Shown here: positions 32,231 to 39,539 of the stretch, one piece after another
Layout: each line of letters begins with the position of its first letter
How positions within the stretch are numbered: position 1 is the stretch's first letter
DNA from: DAIDKA01 sp049792815
Lineage (GTDB): Bacteria > Pseudomonadota > Gammaproteobacteria > Steroidobacterales > Steroidobacteraceae
DNA length: 39,539 nt
Assembly: GCA_049792815.1 (NCBI GenBank)
Contig: JBARBG010000061.1
Location: 1 to 39,539, forward strand
Direction of reading: 5' to 3'
Position numbers and translations under genes: made by a program
The notes under the pieces: model-generated
The model's database searches: none
What the model was told of the DNA's origin: nothing
Seen by the model: only the letters and a program-made list of their open reading frames with translations

Positions 32231-33174
32231 TGGAAGCCTGGTTCCGGCGCCGGCAGGGCACGGATCACCTACCCATCACCCTGCAGCGCCGTCGCCTCTA
32301 CATCCTGCCCACGCGCGTCGGCATCGCCTTCGGCGCCCTGCTGCTGATGATGCTCATCGCCGGCCTCAACTACGCCAACAGCCTGGCACTGCTGATGACT
32401 TTCCTGTTGGCGGGTCTCGCGCTGGTGGCCATGCATGGCTGTCATCGCAACCTTCTGGGCTTGAATGTGACCGAACTGTCCTCGCAGGACAGTTTCGCGG
32501 GCCGGCAGGCCACGCTGCATCTGCGGCTGACCAACAGCACCCCGCAACCGCGTGTCGCGCTCGAGCTCGATGGCACCGGCGAAGCGCCGGCGATCTGCAC
32601 CGTGCCGGCCCATGGCGAGATTCTCGTCAGGCTGCAGATCAGAACACCGCGGCGCGGCCTGCTGCCGGTTGAACGCCTGCGGCTTGCGACCACCTGGCCC
32701 TTCGGGCTGTTTCGCGCCTGGACCTGGATGCACATCACCCACGAGGTCACCGTGTATCCGCGGCCCGAGGGCCACCGACCGCTGCCCCGGTCCGCCGGTG
32801 AGCGCAGCGGCGGCGCGCCGCGCGAAGCCTCCGAGGCCGATGAGTGGGCCACGCTGCGCGCCTTTCGTGACGGCGACTCGCCGCGACAGGTGGCCTGGAA
32901 GGCTTATGCGCGCGGCGCCCCGCTGCTGGTCAAGCAGTACTCCACCAGCGGCAGCACCGAGCGGCTGTTTGATTTCACGACACTCGCGGGGATGGATACC
33001 GAGCAGCGCCTGTCGCAGCTCACCCGCTGGATCCTGATGTGTGCGGCCGATGGCGAACGCTTCGCACTCAAGCTGCCGCAACGCTTCATCGACCTGGACC
33101 AGGGTCAGGTGCACCGTCAGCGCTGCCTGCGCGCGCTCGCCCATTTCGGCAACGAGGCCTCAGGCAGTGGTTGA
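32227..33174 (+). CDS. DUF58 domain membrane protein
   Basis: A 315-residue protein with two close N-terminal membrane helices (about residues 32-75, VGIAFGALLLMMLIAGLNYAN and the next) and a C-terminal DUF58 domain. The family's core is EADEWATLRAFRDGDSPRQVAWKAYARGAPLLVKQY. DUF58 proteins are MoxR partners with a von Willebrand-like fold; exact function is unknown. Start ATG overlaps the MoxR stop and its end overlaps the GTG start of tgpA. Confidence 0.92.
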   Translation: MMEAWFRRRQGTDHLPITLQRRRLYILPTRVGIAFGALLLMMLIAGLNYANSLALLMTFLLAGLALVAMHGCHRNLLGLNVTELSSQDSFAGRQATLHLRLTNSTPQPRVALELDGTGEAPAICTVPAHGEILVRLQIRTPRRGLLPVERLRLATTWPFGLFRAWTWMHITHEVTVYPRPEGHRPLPRSAGERSGGAPREASEADEWATLRAFRDGDSPRQVAWKAYARGAPLLVKQYSTSGSTERLFDFTTLAGMDTEQRLSQLTRWILMCAADGERFALKLPQRFIDLDQGQVHRQRCLRALAHFGNEASGSG

Positions 33175-35152
33175 GTCCCCTAAAGACCCGCGGCGCGCGA
33201 CCCACTGGATGATCGGCGCCTATGTCGGCGGCGCGCTGCTGCATCTGGGGCAGGTGCCGCCGTGGGTCATCATCGTGGCCTGCGGCGGTGCCGCCTGGGC
33301 GTTGGCTGCGGCGCATGGCCGTGCGCGTCTGCCAGGACAATTGTTCAAGGTGCTGCTCACCTTGGCGCTCACCGGCACGGTGCTGGCCATGTTTCATACG
33401 CTCAACGGTTTGAACGCGGGCTCGGCGCTGCTGGTGCTGATGGGCGCCATCAAGCTGCTGGAAGCCACTTCGCGGCGCGACCGCCTGATCGTGGTCGGTG
33501 TGAGCTCCTACCTGCTCATCGCCGCCTGTCTCGCCTCGCAGGAACTGCTGCGCGCGCCCCTGTACCTGCTTGAGGCCTGGGCCTGCTGCACGGCGCTGCT
33601 GTACGCGGCGCATCCGCGCGCCCCGGTGCCCTCGCCACTGGCAGCCCGGCTCAGTTTGCGCAGCCTCCTCCTGGCCCTGCCGCTGGCGCTGCTGCTGTTC
33701 ATGTTGTTTCCGCGGCTGTCGGGGTCATTCTGGGCCCTAGGGGCATCCGGACAGGCCCAGACCGGGCTGTCGGACACCATGAGCCCGGGGAGCATTTCGG
33801 AACTGGGCAACTCGGTGGATCCGGTATTCCGCGTCTGGTTCTCAGGAACGCTGCCGCCACCGGAAGAGCGCTACTGGCGCGGGCCGGTGCTGCATGACTT
33901 CGATGGCTACACCTGGACCCGCATTCACGGCAACTACCGGCCCGAGACTCTGCAATACCTGGGGCCGGCCTATCACTACCAGATCAGGCTCGAACCGGAT
34001 TCCACGCCGTGGTGGCCGGCGCTGGATACCCTGCAGAGTGCCAAGGCCCCCGGCACGACCATCACACCCGACCGGCAGCTCGTGGCCTATCGGCCGCTCC
34101 ATGATGCGGTGACGTACTCGGCTGTTTCCTACACGTCCACCCGGTCACGCGAGCCGCTGTCGCGCCTCGCACAGCGTTTCGATGCGGCTTTGCCGGACGG
34201 ACGCAATCCGCGCAGCCAGGCCCTGGCACGGCGGATGCGCGCGGCCGCAACCGATGTTCCGGCCTATGTGGCCAGCGTCGTGGCGCTGTTCCGTGACGGT
34301 CATTTCGAATACACCCTGACACCCCCGCTGCTGGATCTGAACTCAGTCGATGACTTCCTGTTCAACACCCGGCGCGGCTTCTGCGGCCATTTCGCCTCGG
34401 CCTTCGCCATGCTCATGCGCGCGGGCGGCGTGCCGGCGCGCGTCGTGACCGGCTACCAGGGCGGTGAGTGGAACCCCATTGGCGGTTACTTCCTGATCCG
34501 CCGCTCCGACGCCCATGCCTGGGTCGAAGTGTGGGAGGCGGATCGCGGCTGGGTGCGCGTCGATCCCACCGCCGTCGTCGCGCCCGAGCGTCTGCGCCGC
34601 GGCATCCTGGACCTGCTGCCCGGCGCTGGTTCGGTTCCCGAGCGGCTGCTGCACGAGTTCTCCTGGCTGCAGCAGGGACGCCAGGCCTGGGACGCACTCA
34701 ATGCCTGGTGGAGCACCCAGGTGGTCGCCTACAACTATGGCTCGCAGCTGAGCCTGCTCGAGCGGCTGGGCTTCGGCAATCCCGGGTGGCAGCAGCTGGG
34801 CTGGCTGCTGGCCGCCGCGTTGACCGTCTGGCTGCTCGTGATCGGCTGGCAGTTCGGGCGCATACGCGGCGCGAGCGGTCCGGACCGCCTGGCAAAGGCC
34901 TATCTGCGACTGTGCGCGCGGCTGGCGCGCCAGGGCCTGCCGCGACGCGCGCACCAGGGACCGCTGGCCTACGCCGCCGCCATCCCCGTGGGGCCTGAAT
35001 GGGCCACGCAGGCCCGTGAACTGCTGGCGCGCTACGCCCGCCTGCGCTTTGGCCGTGAAGCGCCTGACGCAAGGCAGCTGCGGGAGTTTGAACGCGAGAT
35101 CAGTCGTTGGCGACCGCGGCGTCGGAGTGTTCGCGGGTCTCGCGGAATGTGA
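33167..35152 (+). CDS. tgpA: TgpA-type membrane transglutaminase-like protein (DUF3488)
   Basis: A 661-residue inner-membrane protein. Six or seven helices fill the first 190 residues (DUF3488); a periplasmic transglutaminase-core domain follows, with the Cys in RRGFCGHFASAFAMLMR, the His in RRSDAHAWVEVW and the Asp in GWVRVDPTAVV. Another helix (GWLLAAALTVWLLVIGW, about residue 550) leads to a cytoplasmic DUF4129-like tail. TgpA of Pseudomonas aeruginosa is the known relative and is essential there. I chose GTG 33167, overlapping DUF58 by eight bases; a longer frame upstream is a shadow of DUF58. Its 3' end overlaps prfC head-on by 53 bases. Confidence 0.92.
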   Translation: MVESPKDPRRATHWMIGAYVGGALLHLGQVPPWVIIVACGGAAWALAAAHGRARLPGQLFKVLLTLALTGTVLAMFHTLNGLNAGSALLVLMGAIKLLEATSRRDRLIVVGVSSYLLIAACLASQELLRAPLYLLEAWACCTALLYAAHPRAPVPSPLAARLSLRSLLLALPLALLLFMLFPRLSGSFWALGASGQAQTGLSDTMSPGSISELGNSVDPVFRVWFSGTLPPPEERYWRGPVLHDFDGYTWTRIHGNYRPETLQYLGPAYHYQIRLEPDSTPWWPALDTLQSAKAPGTTITPDRQLVAYRPLHDAVTYSAVSYTSTRSREPLSRLAQRFDAALPDGRNPRSQALARRMRAAATDVPAYVASVVALFRDGHFEYTLTPPLLDLNSVDDFLFNTRRGFCGHFASAFAMLMRAGGVPARVVTGYQGGEWNPIGGYFLIRRSDAHAWVEVWEADRGWVRVDPTAVVAPERLRRGILDLLPGAGSVPERLLHEFSWLQQGRQAWDALNAWWSTQVVAYNYGSQLSLLERLGFGNPGWQQLGWLLAAALTVWLLVIGWQFGRIRGASGPDRLAKAYLRLCARLARQGLPRRAHQGPLAYAAAIPVGPEWATQARELLARYARLRFGREAPDARQLREFEREISRWRPRRRSVRGSRGM

Positions 35153-36716
35153 CCCCCGGCCAGCGCTCCAGGGTCAGATGCAGGTTCACGCGCGAGGGCG
35201 CGAGGTAGACCAGCGCTGCGCCGTGATCCACGGCCAGGTTCTCGTAGTTGCGCTGCTGGAACTCGGCCAGCATCTTCTCATCATCGCAGTACACCCAGCG
35301 CGCGGTGTGCACGCCGATGGTGTCGAACACGCACTGCACGTTGTATTCATCCTGCAGCCTGAAGGCCACGACCTCAAACTGCAGCTGCCCGACGGCGCCC
35401 AGGATCAGGTCATTGTTGCGCATGGGCTTGAACAGCTGCGTCGCGCCCTCCTCGCACAGCTGCGCCAGACCCTTCTGCAGCGCCTTCATCTTCAGGGGAT
35501 CCTTGAGCACGGCGCGCCGGAACAGTTCCGGCGCAAAGCTCGGAATACCCGTGAAGCCCAGCTGCTCACCCTCGGTGAAGGTGTCCCCGATATTGATCGT
35601 GCCGTGGTTGTGCAGACCGATGATGTCACCGGCGAAGGCTTCCTCGGCCTGGGCCCGATCCGCGGCCATGAAGGTGAGCGCATCGGCGACGCGCACCTCC
35701 TTCTTCAGGCGCGAATGGTACAGGCGCATGCCGCGCTGGTAGCGCCCTGAGCACAGGCGCATGAAGGCGATGCGGTCGCGATGTGCCGGATCCATGTTGG
35801 CCTGGATCTTGAACACGAAGCCGGTGAGCTTCGGTTCCAGCGCCGCGACGGTTCGCTCGCGGGTCGCGCGCGGCAGCGGGCCGGGAGCATTCTCGGCAAA
35901 TGCCGCCAGCAGCTCCTCCACGCCGAAATTGTTGATCGCGGAGCCGAAGAACACCGGCGTCTGCGTGCCGGCGAGATAGGCGTCAAGGTCAAACGCATCG
36001 GTCGCGCCCTGCACCAGTTCGACTTCCGCGGCAAAGGCGGCAGCGTCCGCGCCCAGAAACTCCTGCGCCTGCGCGCCTGCCAGTCCCGCGATGATCGCGT
36101 TCTCTCCGACCCGGCCCTTGTGCCCGGCCTGGTAGGCGTAAATGCGGTCCTCGGGGATGTGATAGACGCCCTTGAGGCGCTGCCCCATGCCAATGGGCCA
36201 GGTCACCGGCGCGGTGCGGATCTTCAGCACCTGCTCGATCTCATCCAGCAGTTCGATCGGTGCGCGGCCCTCGCGGTCCAGCTTGTTGATGAAGGTGATG
36301 ATCGGCGTGGCGCGCAGTCGGCACACTTCCATCAGCTTCACGGTCCGCTCTTCCACGCCCTTGGCGCAATCGATCACCATCAGCGCCGAGTCCACCGCGG
36401 TGAGGGTGCGGTAGGTGTCTTCGGAAAAGTCCTCGTGGCCGGGCGTGTCGAGCAGGTTGACGATGCAGTCGCGAAACGGGAACTGCATCACCGAGGAAGT
36501 GACCGAGATTCCGCGCTGCTGCTCCAGACGCATCCAGTCCGAGGTCGCATGCCGCGTCGCCTTGCGGCCCTTCACCGTTCCTGCCATCTGAATGGCGCCG
36601 CCGAAGAGCAGCAGCTTCTCGGTGAGGGTGGTCTTGCCGGCGTCGGGGTGGGAGATGATGGCAAAGGTGCGGCGACGCTTGATTTCGCTGGCTATTGCCG
36701 ACTCGGAAACTGCCAC
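35100..36716 (-). CDS. prfC: Peptide chain release factor 3
   Basis: A 538-residue translational GTPase that recycles RF1/RF2 from the ribosome after termination. G-domain motifs are SHPDAGKTTLTEKLL (G1), RGISVTSSVMQF (G2), LDTPGHEDFSEDT (G3) and TFINKLDREGR (G4). The RF3-specific C-terminal domain ends with WPGVTFRETREHSD. Start is GTG (36714-36716) after GAGGA. A small SOS-type ORF lies 42 bases upstream on the same strand. The gene end overlaps tgpA on the opposite strand. Confidence 0.96.
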   Translation of the reverse strand: MAVSESAIASEIKRRRTFAIISHPDAGKTTLTEKLLLFGGAIQMAGTVKGRKATRHATSDWMRLEQQRGISVTSSVMQFPFRDCIVNLLDTPGHEDFSEDTYRTLTAVDSALMVIDCAKGVEERTVKLMEVCRLRATPIITFINKLDREGRAPIELLDEIEQVLKIRTAPVTWPIGMGQRLKGVYHIPEDRIYAYQAGHKGRVGENAIIAGLAGAQAQEFLGADAAAFAAEVELVQGATDAFDLDAYLAGTQTPVFFGSAINNFGVEELLAAFAENAPGPLPRATRERTVAALEPKLTGFVFKIQANMDPAHRDRIAFMRLCSGRYQRGMRLYHSRLKKEVRVADALTFMAADRAQAEEAFAGDIIGLHNHGTINIGDTFTEGEQLGFTGIPSFAPELFRRAVLKDPLKMKALQKGLAQLCEEGATQLFKPMRNNDLILGAVGQLQFEVVAFRLQDEYNVQCVFDTIGVHTARWVYCDDEKMLAEFQQRNYENLAVDHGAALVYLAPSRVNLHLTLERWPGVTFRETREHSDAAVAND

Positions 36717-36747
36717 TATTCCTCAACCTGTAGAGCGGTGGGCGCGC

Positions 36748-36753
36748 ACTATA
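36748..36753 (-). promoter_or_regulatory. Candidate prfC -10 box
   Basis: TATAGT on the minus strand, about 32 bases before the prfC GTG, in the gap after the small ORF. No good -35 is seen, so prfC may also be read from the upstream LexA-type promoter. Confidence 0.3.
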
Positions 36754-36758
36754 CCGTT

Positions 36759-36989
36759 TCAGTCCTCGCAGTTGGGACAGCGGCTCACGCCAAGGGGCGC
36801 GATCGCGGCGTTGCGGGCCACCTGCAGCCGCGGAATCAGATTGCCGATGGTCGCGATGGCCTCTTCACAGGCCCGCAGCTCCGGAGTATGCAGTACCCGC
36901 TCGCAGCGCACTTCGGCCGCCAGCAGCGATGACAGTTGGGTGAGATCAGCAATGGAGCGGTCGATGAGACGCTTGGGATCGAGCAGCAT
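36759..36989 (-). CDS. Unrecognised 76-residue protein downstream of a LexA box
   Basis: I do not recognise this protein. It is 76 residues, without signal peptide or membrane helix, mostly predicted helical (LIDRSIADLTQLSSLLAAEV and EEAIATIGNLIPRLQVARN), with four cysteines at 29, 41, 71 and 74. It ends in RCPNCED, a C-x2-C motif that could bind a metal or be redox active (inference). ATG 36989 has AAGG eight bases upstream; a GTG three codons earlier is an alternative. A near-consensus LexA operator lies about 25 bases upstream, overlapping a good promoter, and no other gene lies between it and this ORF. It is neither DinI- nor SulA-like by eye. prfC follows 42 bases on. Confidence 0.7.
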   Translation of the reverse strand: MLLDPKRLIDRSIADLTQLSSLLAAEVRCERVLHTPELRACEEAIATIGNLIPRLQVARNAAIAPLGVSRCPNCED

Positions 36990-37013
36990 GGCGGGCACCT
37001 TGGGGAGTCTTGA

Positions 37014-37029
37014 CTGTATATTTATACAG
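37014..37029 (-). promoter_or_regulatory. LexA (SOS) operator over a sigma70 promoter
   Basis: CTGTATAAATATACAG (minus strand) fits the enterobacterial LexA consensus CTGT-N8-ACAG with an AT-rich core, one base from the ideal CTGTATATATATACAG. It overlaps the -10 of a promoter whose -35 is TTGACC (37042-37047); the -10 is TAAATA (17-base spacer) or TATAAA (15-base spacer). It lies between the cls stop and the 76-residue ORF and points at that ORF. Confidence 0.8.
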
Positions 37030-37057
37030 CCCGGGTCGGCCGGTCAAGTCGCCGCGC

Positions 37058-38470
37058 TCAAAGGTAGGGAGACAGTAGCCAGAACAAGCTGTTACGCAGT
37101 TGTGCCCAGCGGCTCAGCCCCTTGAGCATGGGTGCACTGAGGGGCGTGGAACGATCACGCGCCGCAATGATGTACTGCCCGAGGCGCCGGCAGGTCGGCG
37201 CATCGTAGACCTCCAGCGCGATCTCGAAATTCAGCCGCAGGCTGCGCGGATCCAGGTTGGCCGAGCCGATCTGCGCGTAACAGCCATCCATCACCAGCAG
37301 CTTGGTGTGCGCGAACGGAGCGGGCTGCAGCAGCACGCGCACGCCGCGCTCGACCAGCGGCTGCAGCCAGCGTCGACAGGCCCAGTCCACGTAGCGCAGG
37401 TTGCTGCGCTCCGGCAGCACCACCGTGACATCCACCCCGCGCAGCGCGGCGGACTGCAGCGCTGAGCTCAACTCCGGCGGCGGAATGAAATATGGGGTCA
37501 TGATCAGGAGCTGCTCGCGGGCCATGGATACGGCGCCGACCATCACCGACACCAGCTTGTCATTGTCCTCATCGGGCCCTTCGGTGATCACCCGACACAG
37601 GCACTCGCCGCACGCCTGCGGGGCCTCGGGCACGCTCAGGGCCTCCTGCGAGGCGAACTGCCAGTCGATACGAAAGGCTTCACCCAGTGGGCGCAGCACC
37701 GGTCCGCTGACCTTGAAATGCAGGTCGGCCATCCGCCGGCTGCCCTGCTTGCCGACCTCGCGTCCGCCGATGTTCATCCCGCCGATGAACCCGATCCGGC
37801 CGTCGATCAGCAACAGCTTGCGGTGGTTGCGCATGTTGAGTGAGAGGCGCGGCGGAAACATGCGTGGCGGCAGGAAGCGCGCGGCCGTGACGCCGGCGCG
37901 GCGCAATTCCCCGAGCGCATGCGGCCAGCTGTACCACTCCCCGACACCATCGATGAGCACGCGCACCTGCACGCCCCGTGCGGCCGCGGCGGCCAATGCC
38001 GTGATGAACTGCCGCCCGACCGCGTCGGTTTCGAAGATATAGGTCGCCAGCCACACGCTGTGCTGCGCGCCTGCGATGGCGGCGAGCATGGGTGGAAAGG
38101 CGTTCTCGCCATTTTCCAAGGATTCGATGGCATTGCCCGCGACCCGCGACCACTGCGTGACCGCATCGCCGATGCGCATCAGATGATCCGCGGGCCCATC
38201 ACCGGCGGCAATCCGCAGCGGGGTGCGCGGATTGCCCAGCTCGCCGCGCAGCTGGCGGGCACGGGCGCGCACCCGGTTGATGCCGAACAGCCCGTACAGA
38301 ATCGGCCCGCCCAGGGGAAACAGCCAGCACATCACGATCCAGCCGAAGGCGCTGCGCGGATCGGGCTTGGTCAGCAGTGCATGGATTGAGGCGAACAGCG
38401 CACAGCCAAAGGACAGCGCCAGCAGGAACCAGGCGTCGAACAGCTCGTACGCCGTATGCAGGGTGAGCAT
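37058..38470 (-). CDS. cls: Cardiolipin synthase (phospholipase D family)
   Basis: A 470-residue membrane enzyme making cardiolipin from phosphatidylglycerol. Two N-terminal helices (about residues 10-30 and 42-62) precede two phospholipase D domains with both HKD motifs intact: HRKLLLIDGRIGFIGGMN (about residue 220) and HTKLLVMDGCYAQIGSANLD (about residue 400). Both have H-x-K-x4-D. ATG 38470 overlaps the rimI stop (ATGA); the longer upstream frame is a shadow of rimI. Confidence 0.92.
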   Translation of the reverse strand: MLTLHTAYELFDAWFLLALSFGCALFASIHALLTKPDPRSAFGWIVMCWLFPLGGPILYGLFGINRVRARARQLRGELGNPRTPLRIAAGDGPADHLMRIGDAVTQWSRVAGNAIESLENGENAFPPMLAAIAGAQHSVWLATYIFETDAVGRQFITALAAAAARGVQVRVLIDGVGEWYSWPHALGELRRAGVTAARFLPPRMFPPRLSLNMRNHRKLLLIDGRIGFIGGMNIGGREVGKQGSRRMADLHFKVSGPVLRPLGEAFRIDWQFASQEALSVPEAPQACGECLCRVITEGPDEDNDKLVSVMVGAVSMAREQLLIMTPYFIPPPELSSALQSAALRGVDVTVVLPERSNLRYVDWACRRWLQPLVERGVRVLLQPAPFAHTKLLVMDGCYAQIGSANLDPRSLRLNFEIALEVYDAPTCRRLGQYIIAARDRSTPLSAPMLKGLSRWAQLRNSLFWLLSPYL

Positions 38471-38952
38471 CAGGTCGCTAGGCGCAGACGCAGTACCGCG
38501 GCATCCTCGCGTCCGCCCACCGCCTGGTAGTAGCCGCGCCGGGTGCCGATCTGTTCGAATCCCAATGACTGGTACAGGACCAAGGCGATGGCATTCGAGG
38601 GTCGCACTTCGAGGAAGGCCTCGACCATCCCGGCATCCCCGGCCTGCTCGAGCAGATAGTGGATCAGCGCCCGCCCCACCCCCGCCCGGCGCGCTTCCTC
38701 GCGCACGCACAGGTTGAGGATATGTGCCTCGCCGGCACCCATGCTCATGACGGCGTAGCCGATGATGCGCTGGCCCTGCACGGCGACCCGGCACAGATAG
38801 GCGACCCGCAGGCAATCGTGGAAGATGCCCTCGGTCCACGGAAACTGGTACGCCGCGCGCTCGATGCCGATGACTTCGTCGACATCGGTCTCGCGCATGG
38901 GCCGCACCGTGAGCGGCGCTGCGCGGGCGAACTGGTCGGGAGCCGTAGCCAT
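38470..38952 (-). CDS. rimI: Ribosomal-protein S18 alanine N-acetyltransferase
   Basis: A 160-residue GNAT acetyltransferase. The acetyl-CoA loop is EEARRAGVGRALIHYLL, the RimI-type FLEVRPSNAIALVLYQSLGF carries the catalytic Glu region, and the C-terminal GYY follows. RimI acetylates the N-terminal Ala of S18. ATG 38952 was chosen over one 14 codons upstream, which lies close to the glycosylase stop. It is sandwiched between the glycosylase gene and cls instead of the common tsaB neighbour. Confidence 0.92.
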   Translation of the reverse strand: MATAPDQFARAAPLTVRPMRETDVDEVIGIERAAYQFPWTEGIFHDCLRVAYLCRVAVQGQRIIGYAVMSMGAGEAHILNLCVREEARRAGVGRALIHYLLEQAGDAGMVEAFLEVRPSNAIALVLYQSLGFEQIGTRRGYYQAVGGREDAAVLRLRLAT

Positions 38953-38971
38953 GATCGGTGGCAGTCTTTCC

Positions 38972-39539
38972 TTACGCGAGCCTTGCAAAAACACTGCGGG
39001 CGAACTTCAGATCCTCCCACGCCTTGCGCTTGTCCTCGGGTTTGCGCAACAGGTAGGCCGGATGATACGTGACGATCAGCGGGGTCTTAAGACCCCCGAA
39101 CTCATGGACCTGACCGCGCATGCGACCAAGACTGCTGTCGGTCCCCAGCAGGTTCTGCATGGCAATGCGCCCCACCGCCAGGATCAGCCGCGGCCGCAGC
39201 AGTTCGATCTGCCGTTCCAGATACGGCAGGCAGGCAGCCACTTCCGCCGGTGCCGGATCGCGGTTGCCCGGCGGCCGGCTCTTGAGGATATTGGCAATGT
39301 ACACATTCCGGCCCCGGGCGAGGCCAATGGCCTGCAACATGGCATCGAGCAGCTGCCCGGCCGCGCCCACAAAGGGTTCGCCGCGCCGGTCCTCTTCGGC
39401 CCCGGGCGCCTCACCGACAATGAGCCACTGGGCGTGCCGGTCGCCCACTCCGAGCACCGGCCGGGTCCGGGTGCGGTACAGCTCGCAGCGGGTACAGCGC
39501 GCGACCGCCTCCTCGAGTTCCTGCCAGCCTGGCGCGACC
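38972..39539 (-). CDS. Family 4 uracil-DNA glycosylase (5' end beyond right edge)
   Basis: 189 codons of an iron-sulfur uracil-DNA glycosylase, which removes uracil from DNA; the N-terminus lies past the window. Motif A is GEAPGAEEDRRGEPFVGAAG, the uracil-pocket Asn/Pro region is NVYIANILKSRPPGNRDP, and the C-terminal motif is VTYHPAYLLR. Cluster cysteines seen are the pair CTRC near 39480-39495 and the Cys in EVAACLPYLERQ. The fourth expected ligand, Cys in K-C-RPPGNR, is Ser here (codon AGC). Related SPO1-type polymerases-glycosylases share this fold. It is followed by rimI on the same strand. Confidence 0.92.
   Translation of the reverse strand, partial: VAPGWQELEEAVARCTRCELYRTRTRPVLGVGDRHAQWLIVGEAPGAEEDRRGEPFVGAAGQLLDAMLQAIGLARGRNVYIANILKSRPPGNRDPAPAEVAACLPYLERQIELLRPRLILAVGRIAMQNLLGTDSSLGRMRGQVHEFGGLKTPLIVTYHPAYLLRKPEDKRKAWEDLKFARSVFARLA

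Noticed and set aside
32269..33144. 291-codon minus-strand open frame
   Set aside because: It is the shadow of the DUF58 gene; no domain, and composition dominated by Arg, Gly and Gln.
1..39539. Mobile element, phage, CRISPR or toxin-antitoxin island
   Set aside because: No transposase, integrase, repeat array, attachment-site-like repeat or toxin pair was seen; composition looks even by eye across housekeeping and catabolic parts.

Overview
The window is GC-rich and gene-dense. It reads as a chromosomal segment of a gammaproteobacterium, possibly of the Steroidobacterales/Nevskiales kind (the order is a guess). The clue is its housekeeping arrangement: lptG-lptF divergent from pepA-holC-valS, then moxR-DUF58-tgpA, then prfC, cls, rimI and a family 4 uracil-DNA glycosylase. 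I see no rRNA, tRNA, CRISPR array, insertion sequence or phage gene. No gap between genes exceeds about 135 bases. Many genes overlap by 1-8 bases (ATGA, TAATG and similar junctions).

Layout. (1) 1-6132, minus strand: the start of a TonB-dependent receptor, an AraC-type regulator, an SDR oxidoreductase, an aldehyde dehydrogenase and an acetoacetyl-CoA synthetase-like ligase. This looks like an uptake-plus-catabolism set. (2) 6267-14330, plus strand, almost no gaps: a truncated LysE-like fragment, an intact LysE-family exporter, a MocR regulator, a rhomboid protease, a four-gene Gld-like ABC system (ATPase, permease, GldG-type protein, DUF4340 protein) and ligK. (3) 14394-24256: the rest of a protocatechuate 4,5-cleavage (lig) pathway. 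ligI-ligA-ligB-ligC form one overlapping minus-strand operon. ligJ starts a second minus-strand run with a YdjM-like membrane hydrolase, a dctA-type carrier, a DUF985 cupin and a 34-residue basic ORF. An aldo/keto reductase and a second aldehyde dehydrogenase lie on the plus strand. (4) 24263-39539: housekeeping genes.

The lig genes cover every carbon-skeleton step from protocatechuate to pyruvate plus oxaloacetate: LigAB ring cleavage, LigC oxidation, LigI lactone hydrolysis, LigJ hydration, LigK aldol cleavage. No LigU/GalD isomerase and no LigR-type regulator is seen here. With the receptor, two aldehyde dehydrogenases and a beta-keto-acid CoA ligase, the left half may serve catabolism of lignin-derived aromatics.

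The most interesting unexplained element is at 36759-37047. A near-consensus LexA operator (CTGT-N8-ACAG) overlaps a good sigma70 promoter just upstream of an unrecognised 76-residue ORF ending in CPNC, immediately before prfC. This looks like an undescribed SOS-regulated small protein. Also notable: two genes (ydjM-like and holC) whose only sensible start codon appears to be CTG at an overlap junction, and a possibly leaderless ligI transcript.
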